From Chitinilyticum piscinae (lineage in GTDB: Bacteria > Pseudomonadota > Gammaproteobacteria > Burkholderiales > Chitinibacteraceae), in contig NZ_JADFUA010000003.1 in NCBI RefSeq assembly GCF_015223195.1, positions 186,001 through 250,000 of the forward strand: a DNA stretch of 64,000 nucleotides, written 5' to 3'. This document shows positions 7,665 to 15,100 of the stretch, in pieces. Below the pieces are notes generated by a model. That model worked only from the letters and a program-made list of their open reading frames with translations. It did no database searches and was not told where the DNA came from. Numbering within the stretch: position 1 is the stretch's first letter; the number at the start of each line of letters is the position of its first letter. Position numbers and translations under genes: made by a program.

Positions 7665-10010
7665 TTATTGATAGTCGATCGTCAGTTGCCGGCTGCTGCT
7701 GCGTCCCAGATCATCGACGACACTAAGCTGGTAGATCCCCGCCCTGTCCGGCCGCCAGGCCAGCCCACTGCCGCCGGCACTACTGCTCCCCAGCAGGGCG
7801 CGATCAGCGAACCAGTACAAGGTCCGGGCATCCGCGGCGGCCGTCGCTTGCAGCGCAATCGTTTCCTCTCCCCTGCCCTGTCGCAGCGTATAGACCACGT
7901 CACGCAGGGGTGAAGTAATGCGGGGGGGCGCATCCACAATGGAAGGTATTGCCCCACAACTCATAGCTGGCGGTGCCTTGCGCGGCATACCCGCCTCACG
8001 AAATACCCTAGCCAGGTCACTGGGCCAGAATTCGTATATCTCCTGCCGCGTGTGCTGCGGGTCGTAGGGCGGACAGGCCGCCCTGCCGCTGCGGGTATCG
8101 ATCATCACCGGCCGGTGCAGCGTACTGACGCGAATCGGTGATTTGCCGGGTATGAACCAGCCCGGCACGGTGCGCGGGCACCACTGGTTCGGCAGATCCC
8201 CACTATCTGCGCAGATGGCGACACGGCTCACCCCATTGGGGGGCAGGCGTGGCACGGGCCGGTCGGACGGGCGCGCCAGCGGCAGCGCATCGGCGATGCG
8301 GAAGAACAGCGGGGCCGCCATGTCGACGCCGACCAGCGCGGGATTGCTGCGGTTGTCGAAATTGCCCAGCCAGACGACCAGGACATAGGGGCCAACGACA
8401 CCTGCCGTCCATGCATCGCGGAAACCCCACGATGTGCCGGTTTTCCAGGCAATCGGCCAGCCATCGCGACGCGCAGCCGCCAGGCCATCCGGCCGGGGAT
8501 TCTGCAGCAGCATGTCCAGTACCAGAAAGCTCGCCTGAGGCGAGAGCAGTCTTGTACCCTCCTTGCGAGCGACTACGGAATCATCCAGCCGCAGCGGTTT
8601 CAATACGCCGTCGTTGGCCAGCATGGCATACAGCCCAGCCAGCTCCTGCATGCTCAACTCGCCACCTCCCAGCGCGAGCGCCAGGCCGTAGTGCTGCTCG
8701 CTTTGCAAGCGCGAGACCCCTGCGGCCTTGAGCGTGTCGTAGAGATTGGGATGGCGCAACTGGCTCGCAAGCCAGACCGCCGGCACATTGCGGCTGCGCA
8801 CCAGTGCCTCGGTCGCGGTCACCGGGCCGGCAAAGCGGCCATCAAAGTTTTCCGGCTGATAGGGGCCAAAAGCGGTTGGGGCATCCTTCAGCACGCTATT
8901 GGGGTGAATCAGCCCCTGATCAAGCGCCAGAGCGTAGAGCAAAGGTTTAAGCGTCGACCCCGGCGAGCGCTTGGCCAGCGAGCCGTTGACCTGGCCGGCG
9001 ATCTCGGCGGAGTGATAATCCGCCGACCCCACCAGCGCCCGGATCCCCATATCGCGCGTATCAAGCAACAGCACCGAGGCATTGTGCACCCCTCGTGGCG
9101 CAGTTTGTGCCAGATAGCGCGCCAGCTGGCGCTCGACCAGCTGCTGCAGGCCGGCATCCAGTGTGGTCGTCAGCACCGGCTGCCGCTGCGCGGTCTCGGC
9201 CAGAATCTGTTCGACCGCGTGCGGCGCACGGAAAGGCAGGTGCTGCAGCTGGCGAGCCGGCACGGGCAGCGCCAGCAATTGCCGCTCGGTCTGGCTCAAG
9301 GGCTTGCCGGCATCGATCCAGCGCAGCAACAGCCGCTGGCGTGCCGCGGTTAGCGACTCGCCGCGTCCGGCCCGGCGGTTCGGTGCCTGCGGAATCACGG
9401 CCAGCGTCATCGCCTCGGGCAGGGTGAGCCTGTCGGCCGGCTTGCCGAAATAGATCAGGCTGGCCGCCGCCACGCCTTCGATATTGCGCCCGTAGGGCGC
9501 GTAATTCAGATAGGCCTCCAGCAGCTCGCGCTTGCTGTAGCGCAGCTCCAGCCACACCGCCCAGGCCATCTGCTCAAGCTTGCCGGCAGGCGTGCGCGTA
9601 TCCAGCCGGTAGGCCAGTCGCGCCAGCTGCATCGTCAGCGTCGAACCGCCCTGCCGATTGCCACCGCTGTAGGTCGCGACGGCGGCGCGCGCCAGCGCAT
9701 AGGGATTCACGCCGGGGTGCCAGTAGAACCAGCGATCTTCATAAAGCTGTACCGCCTCGACCAGCTGCGGCGACATCTGTTCCAGCGGAATCCACAGGCG
9801 ATAGCGCTCGTCACTGGCCAGCGTCAGGCGCAACAGCTGCCCGTCGCGCGACATCACCGCCGTCGAGCCGGGCAACCACTGCGATAGCGGGGCATGGGGC
9901 CAGAAACGGACAGCCGCCAGCACAATGACCAGCAGCACCACTCCCCGCGCTCGCGGGTTTCGGAGCAGCGCCCAAAGACGATAGAACAAAGTACGCCCCA
10001 ATCCCATCAT
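7665..10010 (-). CDS. pbpC: Penicillin-binding protein 1C
   Basis: Inner-membrane bifunctional peptidoglycan synthase, 781 residues. One membrane anchor (about 23-38) is followed by a GT51 transglycosylase domain with the catalytic Glu91 in EDRWFYWHPG and GGSTLTMQLAR at 121-131. The transpeptidase domain has the S352-TLK motif, SRN at 406-408 and KTGT at 523-526. A C-terminal BiPBP_C-like beta domain (from about 690) is diagnostic of PbpC. All catalytic motifs are intact. Its ATG overlaps the upstream lipoprotein stop by 4 bp (ATGA), so translation is probably coupled. In E. coli and many proteobacteria pbpC is next to the alpha-2-macroglobulin gene; here two other genes lie between. Confidence 0.95.
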   Translation of the reverse strand: MMGLGRTLFYRLWALLRNPRARGVVLLVIVLAAVRFWPHAPLSQWLPGSTAVMSRDGQLLRLTLASDERYRLWIPLEQMSPQLVEAVQLYEDRWFYWHPGVNPYALARAAVATYSGGNRQGGSTLTMQLARLAYRLDTRTPAGKLEQMAWAVWLELRYSKRELLEAYLNYAPYGRNIEGVAAASLIYFGKPADRLTLPEAMTLAVIPQAPNRRAGRGESLTAARQRLLLRWIDAGKPLSQTERQLLALPVPARQLQHLPFRAPHAVEQILAETAQRQPVLTTTLDAGLQQLVERQLARYLAQTAPRGVHNASVLLLDTRDMGIRALVGSADYHSAEIAGQVNGSLAKRSPGSTLKPLLYALALDQGLIHPNSVLKDAPTAFGPYQPENFDGRFAGPVTATEALVRSRNVPAVWLASQLRHPNLYDTLKAAGVSRLQSEQHYGLALALGGGELSMQELAGLYAMLANDGVLKPLRLDDSVVARKEGTRLLSPQASFLVLDMLLQNPRPDGLAAARRDGWPIAWKTGTSWGFRDAWTAGVVGPYVLVVWLGNFDNRSNPALVGVDMAAPLFFRIADALPLARPSDRPVPRLPPNGVSRVAICADSGDLPNQWCPRTVPGWFIPGKSPIRVSTLHRPVMIDTRSGRAACPPYDPQHTRQEIYEFWPSDLARVFREAGMPRKAPPAMSCGAIPSIVDAPPRITSPLRDVVYTLRQGRGEETIALQATAAADARTLYWFADRALLGSSSAGGSGLAWRPDRAGIYQLSVVDDLGRSSSRQLTIDYQ

Positions 10011-10966
10011 TGTGGCACTCGCGCCATCCGGGCTTCATCGCTCAGCCACTGCGCACCAAGCTCACGAGGGATGTATCGCACACCGTTCTCGATACTGCGC
10101 GGGCTGGCGCCAAACCGCCAGGCGTTCATACACACCTCTACTCGTGACCAGCCTGCAGGAGTAATCCCCGGCTCCGGTAGCGCCGGATTGCTGACACAGC
10201 CTTGCCACACAGCCCATTGCCGCTCAGCTGGCTGGCTACGTACATACAGCTGAAACATGGCCCCCGCCAGTTGCTGCTGGTATTCATGCACGTAATGCAC
10301 GCTATTTCGTCCGGAAAACTGCTGGCGCTGCTCCGGAGTCCAAGCGCGGGCCAGCGCCCAACCTCGTCGTATCATGTCGGGATGCAACAGTGCCCGACCC
10401 TCCGCTGCGGGTTCGCTCGCAAGATGCAGGCAAGCAAGGGCCTGTGACAGCTCATCCACGCTACCCGGCTCGCGCTCAGCCTGCTGCAGCAGTTGTTGCG
10501 CGGCGTATTGCTGAGCCGCATACCCGACATCTGCTTGATTCAACTCCCGGGAATCCAGATAGCAGCGTTCCACACACACCCGTTGTGCTGCCAGATCACC
10601 GGTATTCGATTCATGCACCAGTGCGGTAAAGGACTCCAGCCGCGTTGGTCTTGGCGGCCCCTGAATCGCACCCCGAGCAGCTTTTTCCTGAGCATCGGCG
10701 AGCTGTTTGACAGGAACGAGGGCCGCCATCGCCACCATATCCCCCATCAGGCAGAGACTGGTGTCATTCGACTCGCAAGGACTTCCCGGTGAATTGCTGC
10801 AGCCGGATAGATGCAGCATGAGCAGCAATCCAGCGCCACCGAGCCAACACTTCTGATTCACAATCGATTGATATTGCACGTGAGGCCAGAAGCCTATGCA
10901 GGCCTGTGGGATTACAGCCATCAAGCAGCAGTTACGCAGCTTCAGTACAAAGGAATGGCAATTCAT
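10007..10966 (-). CDS. Unrecognised putative lipoprotein between alpha-2-macroglobulin and pbpC
   Basis: Up to 319 residues. A hydrophobic segment ending in LHLSGC is a lipobox, so the mature protein probably begins at that Cys (codon about residue 56 if translation starts at 10966). The remainder is soluble, rich in Gln and Ala, with six or more cysteines (PCESNDTSLC, RVCVERC, ALACLH), which could form periplasmic disulfides. I recognise no family. The ATG at 10966 overlaps the upstream stop by 4 bp, but it would give an unusually long pre-lipobox segment; GTG codons at 10879 or 10861 would give a normal lipoprotein signal. The gene is translationally coupled to pbpC downstream. Confidence 0.7.
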   Translation of the reverse strand: MNCHSFVLKLRNCCLMAVIPQACIGFWPHVQYQSIVNQKCWLGGAGLLLMLHLSGCSNSPGSPCESNDTSLCLMGDMVAMAALVPVKQLADAQEKAARGAIQGPPRPTRLESFTALVHESNTGDLAAQRVCVERCYLDSRELNQADVGYAAQQYAAQQLLQQAEREPGSVDELSQALACLHLASEPAAEGRALLHPDMIRRGWALARAWTPEQRQQFSGRNSVHYVHEYQQQLAGAMFQLYVRSQPAERQWAVWQGCVSNPALPEPGITPAGWSRVEVCMNAWRFGASPRSIENGVRYIPRELGAQWLSDEARMARVPQ

Positions 10967-11883
10967 TGCAGAGAATCATTGCTGCTTAATAGCGACCAGA
11001 ATATGGGAGTTTTCGGATCAAGTCGGCAGACGCAATCCCCAGGAAAAGCGACACTCAAAGGCCAGTCAAGCCACGGCAACCAACTACGATTAGCATGATT
11101 CACCCACCCATATGAAGCCATTTTCACACCATCTTTGCTCAGAACAAATCGCTCCACCTTCGGAAGAAAGGGTAATTTCGACTGCTCGTATACGACTTCA
11201 GCCGGAGCTGTCCTTACTACATTCCCGGTCATCTTCAAACACCTGCTCAATTGGTCTTGCTGAGGAAATTCTTTACGCAAACAAAGTATAAGCGGCTTGG
11301 ATTCTGCGACGTGTCGGCCCTCTGTCTCCACTTCCGCCTCGATGCCTTGCACCTCATCTCCGACTAACAAGCAGCCAGCCACTTTCAAACCTGAAAACAC
11401 TGGCAAGTCCATATCTGAATTCAATTCAGTAGGCACACACTTGCCAACAGACTTATTTAGAGTTTCAAAACGGCTAACTCGACCTCCCATAGATAGCTCT
11501 AAGAGCATATGTTTCTTCACCACCAGATCAAAAATCTCACTACCGTTAATAGTTAGTTTCTGCCCTTCCGGCTTGCGGATAATCAACCACCTTCTCATCT
11601 CGCCAGTCACAATCACATGGTCGAGATTGATATAGATAGACGAAGGAATAGTTGCTCCATCACGATGCAGCCCTCCGACTTCACTGCATATGGCCCACGC
11701 ATATGGCAGGCCAATCAACGTATCCAAACTTAACGGCGCAGTAAAGATGAAAAGCCAGGATGCGCAGCAACACCACATGCGTGCACCACCATCCGGATAT
11801 TTCCGAACTCCAATCCGATAGGATAGATACAGCGGGATAAACGCTGTAACCGCAAGCACCATAAGAACCGCCAAGCCAAACAA
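10963..11883 (-). CDS. Unrecognised membrane protein upstream of the lipoprotein-pbpC pair
   Basis: A 306-residue protein with two N-terminal hydrophobic segments (about residues 2-20 and 37-57) and a soluble domain of about 240 residues, probably periplasmic or cytosolic depending on topology. It contains scattered cysteines. No family is recognised. The frame has a stop four codons before the TTG at 11883, and a purine-rich GAGGTGAGGA lies right before that TTG, so a TTG start is the best choice. Base composition is visibly less GC-rich than the flanking alpha-2-macroglobulin and pbpC genes, suggesting a later arrival. Its stop overlaps the next gene by 4 bp. Confidence 0.65.
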   Translation of the reverse strand: MFGLAVLMVLAVTAFIPLYLSYRIGVRKYPDGGARMWCCCASWLFIFTAPLSLDTLIGLPYAWAICSEVGGLHRDGATIPSSIYINLDHVIVTGEMRRWLIIRKPEGQKLTINGSEIFDLVVKKHMLLELSMGGRVSRFETLNKSVGKCVPTELNSDMDLPVFSGLKVAGCLLVGDEVQGIEAEVETEGRHVAESKPLILCLRKEFPQQDQLSRCLKMTGNVVRTAPAEVVYEQSKLPFLPKVERFVLSKDGVKMASYGWVNHANRSWLPWLDWPLSVAFPGDCVCRLDPKTPIFWSLLSSNDSLQ

Positions 11884-12107
11884 ATCCTCACCTCAGTATC
11901 AAGAACATCACACAATCAGAGTTGAACCCAACCTGCAAAGAGGATAGTGGGTGTCTTAAGAAAGCTTGCCTGCATCAAAAGACGGGCACTGCTACGACTT
12001 GCAGAGCATGAAACAAGCACAGCACCAAGATGATGCTTGAAGGCAACGCAGCAAAGAAGCTGATGACTGCAGCGAAGAGCAAATTCAGGAGGTATTTAGC
12101 ACATGGA

Positions 12108-12146
12108 GAGAGAAAACCGACGACACGATATAAATCCTGTCGCCGG
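12108..12146 (-). terminator. Intrinsic terminator after the alpha-2-macroglobulin gene
   Basis: Read leftward, a 9-bp stem with one G-T pair (12138-12146 with 12117-12125) and a 12-nt loop is followed by TTTTCTCTC. It lies about 20 bp past the alpha-2-macroglobulin stop, so the three genes down to pbpC probably have a separate promoter in 11884-12107 or depend on readthrough. Confidence 0.7.
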
Positions 12147-12166
12147 TGACAAGCTACTCAAACTGC

Positions 12167-15100
12167 TTATGGCTTCACAATCTGCACGCTGCGGCTAACG
12201 CCTCGCGCCTGCACCTGCGGCTTGTACATGGCCTCAGCAAACGGGGCCGGTGCGGTGAAGGTGCCGGCATGCGTTGCGCGCACACGGTAGGTGAAGGTCT
12301 GCGCATCCGGACCGGCGTAGCCATAGAGCACCACGCGGTCTTCGCGGGCATCCAGATAGTCGATGGCCCAATTGCTCTGCTTGGCCTCTCCCAGCGGCGG
12401 CTCCCACGCAGGGCGGGCAGCACCCTCACCCTCCCCGTCTGCCATACCCTCGCCAGTATCGCCATCGGCACTCTGATTGACCTGAGCCGGTGGGCGATAC
12501 ACCACCTCTACCCCGCCAGGCAGCAAATCAACCAGCGCCACCTGGTCAACCCCTTCCTTGCCGGTGGAACGGATGCGCAGGCGAATCAGAAATTCCTCGC
12601 CGATTTTCGGTGACTTCAGTTCCTTGCCATCCAGCCCCAGATAATCACGGGTGACTTCCAGCCCCTGCTTGAGTGCGCCTGCAGGTGTCTTGCGATCGAA
12701 ACCGGATTCGGCCAGCGCAAAAAAGGCCGTGCCATCGCCCTGTTTCAGCAGGCGGAAACCGGTTGCCTGTGGCGACAGCTTGCTCCGCTCCAGAGCCCCC
12801 GTTCCCAGCGTCAGCGGCACGATGCCAGCGGCACGCGTTTCGCTGGCGGTGAGCATCAGCCCGTTGCGCCGCTGGGCCGTGTCGTAGGCCGACAGCCCCA
12901 GCAGCAGATAGGCGGCCGAGAGCGACTGGTACTGCTGCGTCGAGACGCGCTGACTGATGCGCTGCAGGACATCCATGCCGACCTTGTCGAGCTCGGTCGG
13001 GAAGTGGGTTGATGTCAGATAGAGCTTGCCGGCGTCGTGCAGCAGCGGATCGTAATAGATGTCGTCCTTGTCCTGCGTCTGCCCGTCTGCAGCCCAGGGC
13101 ACGCCGCGCAGCAGCTTCAGCGCCAGCGCATCCTGCTTGAGCAGCTTGTAGCTGGCGGCCATGTAGGCCGCGGTCAGGTCCTTCTGCCAGCGCCTGGCGT
13201 AGCGGGCATCCAGCTCCTGCTGCAGACTGGCCAGCTGGCCGCTGGTCATTTCACCCATGCGGGTCAGCAGGTAGATGGCACGCGCACGATCGCGGGCTCC
13301 CGCCAGACCGCGGCTTTCGCCACTGGCAAATTGCGACAGCCACTCCTGGCCGCTGCTCAGCATTTCCGGCGGCACCGGCAAACCACGCTCGCGTGCTTCC
13401 AGCAGATAGTGCAGCGCATGCAGCGAGGCCATGTCGCTACCGACCGGATTGGCGGCCCACAGCCCGAATCCGCCATCATCATTCTGCCGTTCGCGCAGCG
13501 CGCGCAAGGTGATCTGGAAGGTCTTCAGCGATTTGCCGCTGCTGCGCTCGGCTTCGGGTGTCAGCAGCAACGCCGGCAGCGCCTTGCTCACCATCTGTTC
13601 GGTACAACCGTAGGGATAGCCTTCGAGATACTGCGATAGCCCACTGGTCCAGAACAAGGGCGAAGCGCCCACGGCCAACTCAACCTTGCGCAGTTCGGGG
13701 TAGAGCTGGCGGGTCAGCGGCTGCGCGAGCTCGCTCTTGCTGAAGCTGCCCAGCGTGACGGCCGTGCGATAGACCGATGCCGGACGCACGCTGATGCTGT
13801 CCAGCGCTCGCCCTTGCTTGCCATTGGCACTAGCCACAAACGTCAGCGCGGCATCACCCAGCTGCTCGGTGGCTTTCAGCGTCAGCTCGGCGACCTGCTC
13901 GCGCTGCGCGCCGATCTCGAGTACGGTCGGGCCTTTTACCAGCGTCAGCCCGGGGCCGAGCTTGCTTTGCAGGCTGACCTTGGCCGGCTGGTTCATGTTG
14001 TTGAAAACACCAACGCTGACGGTGAACTCGTCGCCCGGCGTCACGGCAGGCGGCACATTCGGCGAAAGGATCAGATCGCCCTTCACCAGCACGCCGACTT
14101 CGCGCACACCGACCCGATCCGCCGTAACCCCTATGGCGAACACGCGCAACTTGCCATTGAAGGTGTCCGGAACGGTCCAGTTCAGCGTCTTGGCCTGTGG
14201 CCCGATGTCCTGCATGCCTGACCAGTAGGCAACCGGCGGCTGGCGCTTGCGCTTGAAGGGGTTGAGATGTCGGCCAAGCGCACCTTCGGCATCGCCGCCA
14301 GGCGCCGCCGTCTGCATCAGGCGCGAGAATTCGGGCAACAGCAGATCAAGAATCTGTGTGGTCTGAACGTCAAGCGCCTTCTTCTGGAAGAAATGATCCA
14401 GCGGTTGCGGCGTCTTGTAACGTGCGACCTGCAGAATGCCCTCATCTACCGCGACCAGCACCATGCGGCTGGGCTGCGCACTCTGCACGCGCAGTGCCAG
14501 CGCCTGCCCCGGGCGGATTTCACCCGGTGCGTCGAGCTTGATATCAAGCTGGCGCCGCTCGCGATTGACCTCGAAAGGCACAGTACCAAACGACAGCGGG
14601 CTCATGAAGACTTCGCTCGAGGCAGGGTCGCGCAAATATTGCACGGTGACGTAACCATTGCCCTCCAGCCCCTCCGGAACCGTGATTTTCTGCACCGAGC
14701 TGGTGGTATCGGCCTTGAACCAGACGTGCTGGTAAACCTTGTCCCGCTCGATGGTAATCAGCCCTGCGCCGGTGTACGGCGCGCGGATATTGAGCTCGAT
14801 GGTTTCTCCGGCGGCATAGCCCTTTTTGTTCAGCGTGATCTGCAACTCGGCGTTGCGCTCCAGCGAGCGGCTGAGGTTGGCATCACCGGCAACCGTATAT
14901 TCCAGTCGATTAAGCTCCAGCCCATCGGCATTCTTGATCACCAGGGCAAAATCTCCCGGCTCATCGGTACGCAGCGGCAGGTTGCTTGCCGCAGCTGCCA
15001 GGCTGAATGGTTTCTCGTCGCGAACCACTTCCTTCTTGCGCGATTCGTACTTGTAGGTGCCATCGGATTGCTTGGTCAGTACCGATACAAAGCGCCGCTC

